From Chlorogloeopsis sp. ULAP01 (GTDB taxonomy: Bacteria > Cyanobacteriota > Cyanobacteriia > Cyanobacteriales > Nostocaceae): DNA of 64,000 bases. Positions 53,318 through 63,800 of this stretch are shown piece by piece; the stretch's first letter is position 1, and the number at the start of each line of letters is the position of its first letter. Where the stretch lies: positions 124,001 to 188,000 of the forward strand of contig NZ_JAUDRH010000002.1 in NCBI RefSeq assembly GCF_030381805.1. Direction: 5' to 3'. Below the pieces are notes generated by a model. The model saw nothing but the letters and a program-made list of their open reading frames with translations. It had not been told where the DNA came from and made no database searches. A program made the translations under genes and the position numbers.

Positions 53318-53742
53318 GTAGTTAGGCAAAATTAAAGTTATGGGTAGAGGCAAGGGGACAGTATAAAGCCTGTGTCATTAAATTTGTTGATGTGCTTAAC
53401 TTTTTTATTCAGAACTTCCGCATACTTAAAGAACAACCCAGACACAGAATACTCTAACCTGTACTAAAGGCTTTTGGATTTGAAAACACACCCTAACCCC
53501 CAGTCACTTTAGATTGTATGATCGCACTATCTTCGGGTAGCGTGAGAGCAGTATTGCTACTATGACTTTACCTGCAACGCAATCACAAAACCGATAACTC
53601 TGTACTGGAATAAAATTGTGGCAGGCTGTAGTTAAAAACATGATGGTTAAATTGGATGCAAATAGTTACCCTGATGCACCTTTAAGTGTTAGAAGCCAAA
53701 ATTTATATTAGGTATCCAATTAATTTTGAGAGATGTAATTTT
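53318..53742. other. intergenic region
   Basis: About 425 bases without a supported gene. A GATCGCACTATCTTCGGGTAGCGTGAGAG piece is related to the palindromic repeats of these genomes. An open frame reaching upstream of 53743 is not needed by the next gene. Confidence 0.4.
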
Positions 53743-54132
53743 ATGAAAAGCTTGCTCCTAAATTTGTTTGCTATGATTGCGATGTTTGGTGTAACCGCAA
53801 CTGCCTATGCCAACCCAGCGAATATCCCTTCTGTGAGAGGTTCAAGTGATCGCGCGGCTTCCTTAATAACCCAACCTGTCACCATTAACAGTAGCTGGGA
53901 TAATGTCATCTATCGAAACAATAATCTACAACAAGCCGGACGCTCAATTTCGGTATTACGCCAGCAAGAATGTCAAAATATCATTGAGCTAATTACAGAT
54001 CCAGCTCGGATCTTAAAGGAATGCGAAAATAAAAAAAATAACCAAACTCCTCAAAATACCCAACAAATTGATTATTTCAAGCCCCCCAAACAACTGGATT
54101 CTGGTGTTAACGTAACAGTTACGCAATTCTAA
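53743..54132 (+). CDS. small exported hypothetical protein
   Basis: A 129-residue precursor starting MKSLLLNLFAMIAMFGVTAT with a signal peptide ending AYANP. The mature part is Asn/Gln/Arg-rich with two Cys (RQQECQNIIEL, ILKECENKK) and no known fold. The ATG at 53743 is chosen as the first Met of the signal peptide. Codon use is AT-rich like the rest of the window. Confidence 0.6.
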   Translation: MKSLLLNLFAMIAMFGVTATAYANPANIPSVRGSSDRAASLITQPVTINSSWDNVIYRNNNLQQAGRSISVLRQQECQNIIELITDPARILKECENKKNNQTPQNTQQIDYFKPPKQLDSGVNVTVTQF

Positions 54133-54369
54133 TTAGCCTAAAAGGGTACTGGGTATCGGGAATTGGGCATTGTCCCTCTGCACCTGAAGCCCCTGAAGCT
54201 CCTCTTCCCTTCTGCCTCCTGCCTGGTTGGTGAGCCTAGCGATGCACTGAGCTTGTCGACGTGTCGAACCACTGCTATCTGCCTTCTAGCGGAAAAATTT
54301 TTCAATAGACAGATACTAATTGCTACTATTAGCTCTAATCTAGTACAAGCGAACTAAAAATAAAATTTA

Positions 54370-55812
54370 ATGTCTGACTTAATTCTGTTTTGGCATCGAC
54401 GCGATTTACGCATTTCTGACAATACAGGGCTTGCGGCGGCGCGGCGGCGGAGTGCAAAAGTTGTAGGTGTGTTTTGCCTCGATCCAAATATTTTGGAACG
54501 AGATGATGTGGCTCCAGTTCGAGTGACTTACATGATAGGTTGCTTGCAGGCACTTCAGAAAAGATATGCTCAAGCTGGTAGCCAGTTATTAATACTTCAC
54601 GCCAACCCCGTGCAAGCAATTCCAGCATTGGCTGCGGCATTAGATGCCAAAGCTGTATTTTGGAATTGGGATGTAGAGCCCTATTCTCAAGAACGCGATC
54701 GCGCCGTAATAGAGGCTTTGAAAGAAAAAGGTATCGAGTTTCTAGAAAAAAACTGGGATCAACTGCTGCATTCACCAGCAGAAATCCGCACTGGCTCCAA
54801 TCAACCTTACACTGTTTACACTCCCTTTTGGAAAAATTGGAGTAGTAAAGCGAAGGCAGAGCCAGTCAAAAGTCTGGAGAATGCTGAAGGATTAACAGAA
54901 ATAGAAAAGGAAAAAGCAAAAGTTGCCGGAGCGATTGAATTACCTTCAGCTCAAGAATTAGGATTTATTTGGGATGGGGAATTAGCAATTGTACCAACAG
55001 AAGCAGCAGCACAAGAACGTTTAGAGGAATTTTGCGCCCACGCCATCGATGAATATCAACAACAGCGAAATTTCCCAGCAACTGACGGTACATCCCGATT
55101 GAGTGCAGCTTTAAAATTTGGTGCGATCGGCATTCGTACTGTTTGGCAAGCGACACAACAAGCTTTAGAAAACAGCCGCAGCGAAGAAACAGAAGCTAGC
55201 ATCCGTACCTGGCAACAAGAATTAGCATGGCGGGAGTTTTATCAACACGCCATGTATCATTTTCCAGAATTAGCAAAGGGTGCCTATCGCGACACCTTCA
55301 AAAACTTTCCTTGGCAAACCAATGTAGAACACTTTCAAGCTTGGTGTGAAGGTAGAACTGGCTATCCGATTGTTGATGCAGCCATGCGTCAACTCAATGA
55401 ACTTGGTTGGATGCACAACCGTTGTCGAATGATTGTCGCTAGTTTTTTAACTAAAGACTTGCTGATTAATCCCCAATTGGGAGAAAAATATTTCATGCAG
55501 AAACTAATTGATGGCGATTTATCTGCTAACAATGGCGGTTGGCAATGGAGTGCTTCTAGTGGCATGGATCCTAAACCTCTACGTATTTTCAATCCTGCCA
55601 GTCAAGCACAAAAATTTGATCCAGATGCTGAATATATTCGCCAGTGGCTTCCGGAATTGCGTTCTATAGATACAGAATATTTAATAACTGGTAATATTAC
55701 ACCTTTGGAACGTCAGGCTGTTGATTATCCTGCCCCCATTGTGGAGCACAAAAAGCAGCAAAAGCAGTTTAAAGAGTTTTATCAACAGCAAAAAATTCAG
55801 CCATTGGGATAA
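54370..55812 (+). CDS. phr: deoxyribodipyrimidine photolyase
   Basis: A 480-residue class I CPD photolyase, repairing UV-induced cyclobutane dimers with light. The N-terminal alpha/beta domain (about 1-130) begins LILFWHRRDLRISDNTGLAA; the C-terminal FAD-binding helical part has TSRLSAALKFGAIGIRTVW, TGYPIVDAAMRQLNELGWMH, NRCRMIVASFLTKDLLI and NNGGWQWSASSGMD. All Trp and Asn of the flavin pocket region look intact. Cryptochrome-DASH is less likely because the classic photolyase motifs are complete. Single gene. Confidence 0.95.
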   Translation: MSDLILFWHRRDLRISDNTGLAAARRRSAKVVGVFCLDPNILERDDVAPVRVTYMIGCLQALQKRYAQAGSQLLILHANPVQAIPALAAALDAKAVFWNWDVEPYSQERDRAVIEALKEKGIEFLEKNWDQLLHSPAEIRTGSNQPYTVYTPFWKNWSSKAKAEPVKSLENAEGLTEIEKEKAKVAGAIELPSAQELGFIWDGELAIVPTEAAAQERLEEFCAHAIDEYQQQRNFPATDGTSRLSAALKFGAIGIRTVWQATQQALENSRSEETEASIRTWQQELAWREFYQHAMYHFPELAKGAYRDTFKNFPWQTNVEHFQAWCEGRTGYPIVDAAMRQLNELGWMHNRCRMIVASFLTKDLLINPQLGEKYFMQKLIDGDLSANNGGWQWSASSGMDPKPLRIFNPASQAQKFDPDAEYIRQWLPELRSIDTEYLITGNITPLERQAVDYPAPIVEHKKQQKQFKEFYQQQKIQPLG

Positions 55813-56008
55813 TTATTTAACAGTAGAAATTATTAAATTTCTTGTGGGGTTTTACTTCTGCCGTCTGCTCGATAAAAATTGGACGTCTACTTTGAAAGGA
55901 GGTATCAACAAAAATTAACAGCAGTCGGCGGCATAAGTGGCACAAATAGACTGAAAAGATGCTTAAAGAAAATGATGATTTAAGTAACAAGCTTTAGGGC
56001 TGCTATTT

Positions 56009-59000
56009 ATGTCTTCTCCACTTGAGCGCTCCATCAAAATTGAAGTCAGGTTACCATCGCAGCATCCGCAGTTATTACAAGGACTCGATATCTGGCTAAG
56101 TTTGGGGTTAATATCCGATGCTCAAGTAAGGCAACTATGCCGAGAGTTTCTTGTTTGTAGCGTCATATTAGAACCTCGTGTTGAATCTCCAGACGTGCAA
56201 GGAGCTTCTCAGAGGGTAGCAGAGAAAACAACTGTCACATCTGACTCACTACAGCCATCTGTTCTCCCTGGGAAACAAAAGCCGTCACCAGAGTTGGCAA
56301 AACCCAATCTTTTCACAGAAATATTGCAGTCATTGCTATCAGAATTGAGCGTCCGTTGGCTGCTATTTTTAGGTGTATTTCTAGTAGTGCTGTCTTCCGG
56401 AGTACTCGCTGCTAGTCAATGGGAGAAGTTTCCGGCTGCGGGGCAGTATGGCGTTTTGTTCGCTTATACTCTAAGTTTTTGGGGGTTGAGTTTTTGGACA
56501 GGCAAACAGAGTAATCTTAGACTGACGACACAGACATTGCTAACAGTCACGCTTTTGCTAGTGCCAGTGAACTTTTGGGCAATGGATAGCTTTGGGCTGT
56601 GGCAAAATCCCGTGAACTGGATTGTAGTAGCGATCGCCTCTTTTTGCCTTACCGCGATTACAGTCTTAATTAGCAAAAGTCGATTGTTTGCTGCTCATTT
56701 GCCTAATGAAAATTTTCGTCTGGCAAATATTCTCGGACTGAGTTATCTACACTGGGGTTGGAAACTATCAGGTTTTCCCTTAATTGCCCTTTATTTGGCA
56801 GTGGTGGGAACTAGTCTTATCACCGTTTATCAAACTCGTTTAGCACGACAAAGAAACAGGCAGAGTGGATTAGGTATGAATTTACCTGCCTCTATAGTGA
56901 TTTATGCCTTGCTTGTGTTGCTAGTCAGAGGGATTTTTGTTGCCCATGTAGAGATTACGCAGTTAGGATTAGCTATTGGCATTTGCGGTTGGTTGGTGGC
57001 TTGGTTGACACAGCAAGCAGAGGACAAGGGGAATGAAGAAGACACGGCGACACGGAGACACAAAGACGCGGAGAGGGTGTCTGATAATTTCTCCATGTCT
57101 TCACAGACATCTTTACGTCTTTCTGTGCCTTGGCAATTCATTGGCGGTATTCTCTTATTCCTTGGTTGGTTGGTTTCTGTAATCACTCATCCCTGGCAAG
57201 CAATAGCTGTTAGTGGCTTAAGTTTGTGGTTTTTTAGCCGTCGCTTGCAGCGCTACAATCTCCAACCTGATTTTGCTGCCATCTTTGTCATTGGCTTACA
57301 GACGATTTGGTTGAGTTGGCGGTTAGTACCTTCTGAATTACAAAAATCGGCGATCGCTACTGCTACTCAACTCACCAATTCTCAAAATGAAGCTTGGGCA
57401 TTACTAAGTATTGCTTTATTTCCTTACGTAATTTTGATGGTTGCGCTGACAGAATTGCTGCGTCATTTTGGTAGAAGGGAAGTAGCTAAGTTTGGCGAAC
57501 TACTAACTCTATTTTTTGCTTCTGTTTTAACTACGATCGCCTTGGTAAATCCTGTACTGCGATCGCTAAACTTACTTTTTTCGACAGCAACTCTAGCAAT
57601 AGTCACTCAGCGCCGCATTTATAAGGACACGGGGACATGGAGACAAGGAGACACGGAGACAAAAAACTTTGGTGCCTCCCCTCATTCCTATGTCCCCGCG
57701 TCAACAAATCTTCCCACGTTGACATATCTCACTCATATTACAGGAGTACTAACGTTTTGCTCGATAGTTGATTGGTTGTTCCCCGGCTTACGTAATGAAC
57801 ACTGGGCAATGATTTTGTTAGCCGTGATGGTAGGAGAGTGGCTATTGGGCATTGGCGATCGCTGGTGGCGGCGTAGCGGTTGGCATATTGGTTTAGGGCT
57901 AGCTGTAATTAGTTTCCTTTTACTCTGGGTAAATGCTGATTTAGCTTGGAGAAACTATGGTGCGACTAATGCTAATTGGGGACTAATTTGGTTAATTACC
58001 CCTATGACTCTGACGAGAATTGCTAGTCGCAGTTCTGGAAATCAACGCAATACTAACAGCATATTAAGTGTTTTGGCATTGGGGCTTTCCCAATTGCTAA
58101 CTTTACCGCTACCCCATTTCAGATTAATCAGTCTAGCTGTTGCTGCGGCTTTAATGTTCGTTAATACTAATTATTTCCGATACAAAGCATATGCAGTCAT
58201 TACAGTAGGATTCGTTCTCAGTACTATTGGAACCCTGTTGTGGGAGGGTGTTCCTGGTTTTCCGAAGCTGTCTGGGCAGAGGTGGTTTGTAATAGGTGCG
58301 ATCGCTATCCTGGGTTTATGGCTAACTCGGAAATTACTGCAACAAAGAAGCAACGAATTAGCAACTATCTATGCAGATGCAACAGATAAGTGGGCGATCG
58401 CATTATGCAGCGTAGAGTTATTGAGTTTAACGCTGCATTCTGTGTTAGTTTATATGCAGCTTGCCACCCCAGGATTGTTATATTTAGCTGCTGGTGCTAT
58501 TACTTTGGGGGCAATTGTTTATCGCAGTTGGGGAGAGGCGACAAATTTTGCCTTTTATGGCATCGGTTGGTGTTTGGAATTACTAACCGCCGAGTTAATT
58601 GGTTTTGGCAAACCTTCAATCATCCACATAGCGATCGCAAATATTGGTTTGGGTTTGGTAACTCAGCTGTTTGGAGAGTGGTGGCAAAGGCGACACCGCT
58701 TAGAAAGGTTACCGAGCAGCTTTCACATTCTACCGCTCATGTATGGGGGCTTTAGTTTGGTACTGCGTTTGCACACCTTTACCGAATGGACAGGTTTGGC
58801 TTCTTTGGGCGTAGCTTTAATTGCGATCGGAGTGGGGCGGCGTCGCCATGAATTTAAACCTCTGGTTTACCTGGGGCTTATTGGCATCTCGATTTCTGCT
58901 TATGAACTTTTGTTCTATCAAATGTTACAAGCTTCAGGAGGAGCATGGGGTGATGGTTTAATTGCCATGTCTGCTTTAGGCACAAGCATCATGTATGCCT

Positions 59001-60055
59001 ATCGCATCCTCTCACCTTGGTTAAGTAGCTATTTGCGCTTGAGTACCGAAGAACTGAAAACAATTGCTCATCTGCACTGGGCTTGGAGTAGCTTTTTATT
59101 AATAGCAGCGATCGCAGCACCCATTCAAGTGAATCGACTTGTGGGTTTAGGAACAGGGATATTTTTGATTCGCTATGCCATCTTTCAAGGAAGATATCCT
59201 GTTGAGAGAGAAGAATTCCCCGCGTCAATCATTACCCCCGACGAAATCTGGGTTTACCTGGGCTTGCTCGAAGTAGCTGCAATGAGGATTTATTGGCGCG
59301 AGACGGCAGTAGGGCAGTTATTTGCTGGTGCGCTTGTACCTTGGAATGCCGCGATCGCCTGTGTAGTTGCCTATTTTCTTTACATCTTACCGTGGGAAAG
59401 CTGGGGTTGGTCGAAACGCCCTTGGCAAGTAGCCGCATCCATCTTACCACTGGTACTTTTGTGGGAAACCAGACTGCAAATTTACTCAATTACTTTGCTA
59501 TTAACAGCTGCGTTTTATGTGTTCTTAGCAAAGATGAGCAATCAATTCCGCGTCACATACTTGAGTGTGGCATTAATTAATTGGGCAGTTTTTCGCTGGT
59601 TTTATGACTTGGGCTTGACAGATGCTTTATGGTACGTGAGTGCGATCGGCTTATCGTTATTATATGTTGCCCAGTTCGATCCCCAATTGAAACTATCGGA
59701 TATGAAAGCATACCGTCATTACTGGCGTTTACTTGCTAGTGGTTTGATTTGTGGTTGGGCGATTTTATTCCATCAAGACACAGCCCTGATACCGGGAACT
59801 TTCAGCCTGATTGCGATTTTTGCCGGATTAGGTTTGCGAGTGCGGGCTTTTCTTTACGTTGGTACAGCCACCTTTTTCATCACAGCCTTTTACCAATTAG
59901 TCATTTTTAGTTTGCGCTACCCATTCTTCAAATGGCTGGTTGGCTTAGTAGTGGGTATTATCCTCATTTCCATTGCCGCTAACTTTGAAACCCGTCGCGC
60001 CCAGCTAAGTTCTATACTTCGTAGTACTAGCGATAAATTTCAAGATTGGCAGTGA
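56009..60055 (+). CDS. 1348-residue polytopic membrane protein (DUF2157-like)
   Basis: A very large membrane protein. The N-terminal 50 residues resemble the start of DUF2157 proteins (WLSLGLISDAQVRQLCREF), followed by a soluble stretch to about residue 105 and then by over thirty hydrophobic segments. No catalytic motif is seen. Two low-complexity inserts lie at residues about 341-372 and 540-567 and match repeat cassettes in the DNA (57030-57125 and 57620-57712). The function is unknown; similar giant proteins occur in other filamentous cyanobacteria. Confidence 0.75.
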   Translation: MSSPLERSIKIEVRLPSQHPQLLQGLDIWLSLGLISDAQVRQLCREFLVCSVILEPRVESPDVQGASQRVAEKTTVTSDSLQPSVLPGKQKPSPELAKPNLFTEILQSLLSELSVRWLLFLGVFLVVLSSGVLAASQWEKFPAAGQYGVLFAYTLSFWGLSFWTGKQSNLRLTTQTLLTVTLLLVPVNFWAMDSFGLWQNPVNWIVVAIASFCLTAITVLISKSRLFAAHLPNENFRLANILGLSYLHWGWKLSGFPLIALYLAVVGTSLITVYQTRLARQRNRQSGLGMNLPASIVIYALLVLLVRGIFVAHVEITQLGLAIGICGWLVAWLTQQAEDKGNEEDTATRRHKDAERVSDNFSMSSQTSLRLSVPWQFIGGILLFLGWLVSVITHPWQAIAVSGLSLWFFSRRLQRYNLQPDFAAIFVIGLQTIWLSWRLVPSELQKSAIATATQLTNSQNEAWALLSIALFPYVILMVALTELLRHFGRREVAKFGELLTLFFASVLTTIALVNPVLRSLNLLFSTATLAIVTQRRIYKDTGTWRQGDTETKNFGASPHSYVPASTNLPTLTYLTHITGVLTFCSIVDWLFPGLRNEHWAMILLAVMVGEWLLGIGDRWWRRSGWHIGLGLAVISFLLLWVNADLAWRNYGATNANWGLIWLITPMTLTRIASRSSGNQRNTNSILSVLALGLSQLLTLPLPHFRLISLAVAAALMFVNTNYFRYKAYAVITVGFVLSTIGTLLWEGVPGFPKLSGQRWFVIGAIAILGLWLTRKLLQQRSNELATIYADATDKWAIALCSVELLSLTLHSVLVYMQLATPGLLYLAAGAITLGAIVYRSWGEATNFAFYGIGWCLELLTAELIGFGKPSIIHIAIANIGLGLVTQLFGEWWQRRHRLERLPSSFHILPLMYGGFSLVLRLHTFTEWTGLASLGVALIAIGVGRRRHEFKPLVYLGLIGISISAYELLFYQMLQASGGAWGDGLIAMSALGTSIMYAYRILSPWLSSYLRLSTEELKTIAHLHWAWSSFLLIAAIAAPIQVNRLVGLGTGIFLIRYAIFQGRYPVEREEFPASIITPDEIWVYLGLLEVAAMRIYWRETAVGQLFAGALVPWNAAIACVVAYFLYILPWESWGWSKRPWQVAASILPLVLLWETRLQIYSITLLLTAAFYVFLAKMSNQFRVTYLSVALINWAVFRWFYDLGLTDALWYVSAIGLSLLYVAQFDPQLKLSDMKAYRHYWRLLASGLICGWAILFHQDTALIPGTFSLIAIFAGLGLRVRAFLYVGTATFFITAFYQLVIFSLRYPFFKWLVGLVVGIILISIAANFETRRAQLSSILRSTSDKFQDWQ
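57030..57125. repeat. in-frame repeat cassette 1
   Basis: Units of the type GACACGGAGACACAAAGACGC (shown here as 20 bases or fewer per unit) at about 57035-57075 and their approximate inverse (CTTCACAGACATCTTTACGTC) at about 57100-57122, inserted in frame in a cytoplasmic loop of the membrane protein. Confidence 0.7.
57620..57712. repeat. in-frame repeat cassette 2
   Basis: Units GGACACGGGGACATGGAGAC at about 57625-57665 and the inverse type (TATGTCCCCGCGTC) near 57690-57704, with no frame break. Same family as cassette 1 and as 721-842. Confidence 0.7.
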
Positions 60056-60112
60056 AAACATCAACTACCAAGTAAAATCAAAAGCTATGGCACAAACCCC
60101 ATATCGAGCAAC

Positions 60113-60268
60113 GTGAAAACAGATACGATATTTTATCGCTTGTTCCAAAGCTTTCCCAGTATTTTCTTTGAACTGATTGACGAACCACCTGAAACAGCGA
60201 TCGCCTACCAATTCTCATCGGTTGAAGCCATTTGCCACATTCTTGTTACCGCTGTTAAAACTACGTAG
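60113..60268 (+). pseudogene. N-terminal remnant of an Rpn/DUF2887-type nuclease
   Basis: A 51-codon frame reading KTDTIFYRLFQSFPSIFFEL then IDEPPETAIAYQFSSVEA matches the N-terminus of the Rpn/DUF2887 transposase-like nucleases that are repeated in cyanobacterial genomes. After this the sequence drifts and stops at 60268, without the PD-(D/E)xK catalytic core. It is likely the remnant of a deleted mobile gene. Confidence 0.7.
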
Positions 60269-60420
60269 ATATAGCCTATTCATCTTTACATTCAGAATCG
60301 GCTTATGAATTTGGTGTGAAAAAATTTACTCATAGATGATAGTTCTTGGATAAGAGTGGGTACTTTTATAACAGGAGGCTTGCTGATACTTAAGTATTTA
60401 TCCGCAGCAAACATTCAGAT

Positions 60421-60822
60421 ATGGCTGGTTCTGGGGAAGAATACATGATCGCTCGCCACAAAAAGTTAGAGCGGCGAAAAAAGATAGTAACCTGGATATC
60501 CTTTGTGTCTTTCTTTGGTTCTACAGGCTTTGCAGCAGTTTCTGCACTTGTACAGGCTATTCAAAATCCACCACAAGCTCAAGTTGCGTCTGCTGCGCCA
60601 TCATTGCAGCAACAGGCACAAGGATATGAGTTGGTGTTACAAAGAGAACCAGAAAATAAAGTTGCTTTGGAGGGGTTAGTAAAAATACGGCTACAGTTGC
60701 AGGATGCGAAAGGTGCGATCGCTCCTTTGGAAAAGTTGGTGAAATTGAGTCCTGAAAGGCAAGATTACAAAATGCAATTGGAGCAGTTGAAGAAAGAAGT
60801 AGGGAAAAGCGATCGCTATTAG
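60421..60822 (+). CDS. membrane-anchored TPR-type protein
   Basis: A 133-residue protein with one membrane helix near the N-terminus (WISFVSFFGSTGFAAVSALV, residues about 24-43), preceded by a basic stretch, and two tetratricopeptide-like helices at the C-terminus (YELVLQREPENKVALEGLVK and APLEKLVKLSPERQDYKMQ). It may be a small assembly factor on the thylakoid or cytoplasmic membrane. An alternative start at 60445 would remove eight residues. Downstream after 46 bases lies the long glycosyltransferase frame. Confidence 0.75.
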   Translation: MAGSGEEYMIARHKKLERRKKIVTWISFVSFFGSTGFAAVSALVQAIQNPPQAQVASAAPSLQQQAQGYELVLQREPENKVALEGLVKIRLQLQDAKGAIAPLEKLVKLSPERQDYKMQLEQLKKEVGKSDRY

Positions 60823-60868
60823 GGTTGTCAGTTTAATAAATATCTAAATCCTATCAGATAAAATATTT

Positions 60869-63800
60869 ATGGTAAGCAATAATACATTAAAACTACATCT
60901 TGGATGCGGAGGCAATGTCAAGGAGGGATATCTGAATGTTGACCAATATTTTTCTGCTCAAGATATCATCCAAATAGATATTTTTAATATTCCTCTTGAA
61001 AATAATTCTGTAGATGAGATTTTTACAGAGCATATGTTAGAGCATCTCAGTAAGTATGAGGTGCCGATAGCCTTGAAAGAATGGGCAAGAGTGTTAAAGC
61101 CTAGTGGAAAATTGGTAATGAATTTACCAAATCTTGAGTGGTGTTTACAGCAATGGTTAATCAAACCGGAAGAAGAGCGTTGGGGTTGGCAATTAGATAC
61201 TATTTTTGGTTTGCAAACTCATCCAGGAGAATTTCATAAAACTGGATTTACGAAACCTCATTTGTCCCAATTACTGAAAACAGCAGGTTTTAGAGAAATT
61301 AATATTAATGACTATTGGTCTCATGAACAAAGTTGTTTTTGGGTCGAAGCAAATAAAGGTGAGCAGATAAATGAAAAAGAAGAAGTGCTAAAAAATTCTT
61401 ACAATTTTTCTGATGTAGCAATAATTAATGCTAACACTCACAAAATAAAACAATACTTAAAAACAAATTTTATCAGTATAGTTGTACCTTGGTGGGATCA
61501 TAGTGACTTGTTAGAGATATGGAAACAGAACTTGCAATATTTAGGAAATTTAGAAATTATCTTTGTAGATAATGGCAGTCAATTAACAGGGAAATTAGAA
61601 TTACAGGAATTTTGTAATCAATACAATATTAAGCTGATCCGTAACGAGGAAAATCGGGGTTTTTCTGCGGCTAATAATCAAGGTGCAAAAGCTGCAACAG
61701 GAGAATACATTCTATTCTTGAATAACGATGTAGAAATTTTAAATTTTCCATCTCAATTATTGTGTGCCTTAGCAGGGAGTGGCATCTCCGGCCCTGGTTT
61801 CATGCAAAATGAGCTAGGCGAAATATACATAGAAGGATGGGCAATGTGCATCAAAAAATCTACTCTAGAAGCTTTAGGAGGATGGTGTGAGGATTATGGT
61901 CCGGGCTATTGGGATGATGTAGATTTATGCCATAGAGCCAGATTAGGGGGATATTCTCTTACGCCAGTTCCTGATCTTCACAGATGGATGCAACATAAAC
62001 AAAATACTACAGGTAGAGATGGACGACTAAATCAGATAGCATTACATATTCGTAATCGAGGAATTTTTGTTAAAAAGCATTATTCATTACATCCAAAAAT
62101 CGTTGTTGATGGTGTATTTTTCCAGCTTTATCAAACAGGCATTGCTCGTGTCTGGAAATCATTACTAGAAGAATGGGCAAACAACAGCTTTGGTAAGCAT
62201 ATTATCGTACTCGATCGCGCTGGAACTGCTCCCAAAATTCCTGGTATTAGGTACCGTACAATACTGGCTTATGACTACGCAAACACTGATGCCGATCGGG
62301 AAATGCTACAGCAAGTTTGCGATGAAGAAGATGCAGATTTATTTATCTCTTCGTACTACACTACTCCTACTACAACACCTTCTGTGTTCATGGCATATGA
62401 TATGATTCCAGAAGTAATGGGATGGGATATGAACAATCCCATGTGGCAAGAAAAACATCAGGCTATTCAACACGCATCTGCTTATATAACAATTTCAGAA
62501 AATACAGCACGTGACTTGGCAAAGTTCTTTACAGATATACCTCTAGAGTCTGTTACTGTAGCTTATTGTGGAGTGAAAAGGACTTTTTCACCAGCAAAAC
62601 CTGAAGAAATTAATACTTTTAAAACAAAATATGGTATCTCAAAACCATACTTTATCTTGGTTGGGCTAGGAAGTGGTTATAAGAATAGTATTTTATTCTT
62701 CCAAGCTTTTTCTCAACTCGCGACTAGCTATGGATTTGATATTATCTGTACTGGCAGTGGAGGTGTATTAGCACCAGAGTTGAGAACCTACACATCAGGC
62801 AGTACTATTCATATGCTGCAATTAGATGATGAGGAATTAACAACAGCTTATTCTGGTGCTGTGGCATTGGTTTATCCATCTAAGTATGAAGGTTTTGGCT
62901 TGCCAGTGCTTGAGGCAATGGCTTGTGGTTGTCCTGTTATTACTTGTCATAATGCCTCAATTCCAGAAGTAGTAGGAGAAGCAGCAATTTACGTCAAGGA
63001 TGATAATGTACAAGAATTGGCAAATGCACTTTGCGAGATGCAAAAGCCTAGTATTCGTAATACCTTAATTACTGCTGGTTTAGAACAAGCGAAAAAGTTT
63101 TCTTGGTCAAAAATGGCAGACGCTGTAAGCACAGTATTAATAAATACTACACTTGCGCCTCTAAATTTAAAAGAAATAAATTTAATTATTTTTCCTGATT
63201 GGTCACAGCCAGAAGAATCACTCAGTTTAGAATTAGAACGAGTGTGGATAAACCTTGCAGCTCATCCTGATAGTAAACACATTACTCTACTTATAGAGAC
63301 AAGTAACTGTGATGAAAATTATGCCGAAATGTTGTTATCTGCTATAAGTATGAATCTTCTCATGCAAGAAGATTTGGATGTCAGCGAAGGATTAGAAATT
63401 TCTTTAGTGGGACAGTTGGGTGATATCCAGTGGCAGGCTTTGCTACCTAAGATTAAAGCCAGAATTATTTTGGAACAGGAAAATAAACAAGCTGTAGCGC
63501 TAACAAAAGCAGAAACTCTTCCCTCCTATAATTTAGAAAATTTTTGTGATACACCATCTGGACAGTTTTTTTTTGAGTTGAGTCAAACATTTTTCCAACA
63601 GGGAAGATGGCAAGAAGCAATTAATCAATATCAAAAACTGTTAGCAATACAACCAGGGGATCCAGAAGATTATTGGCGCTTAAGTGAGTGTTATCGACAG
63701 TTAAACTTGGTAGATAAAGCTTTTGTAATTCTTCAAGAAGGAATTAAACTTTATCCAACAGATGGAAACCTTCATTTCTCGTTAATTAAGAATTTGCAGC

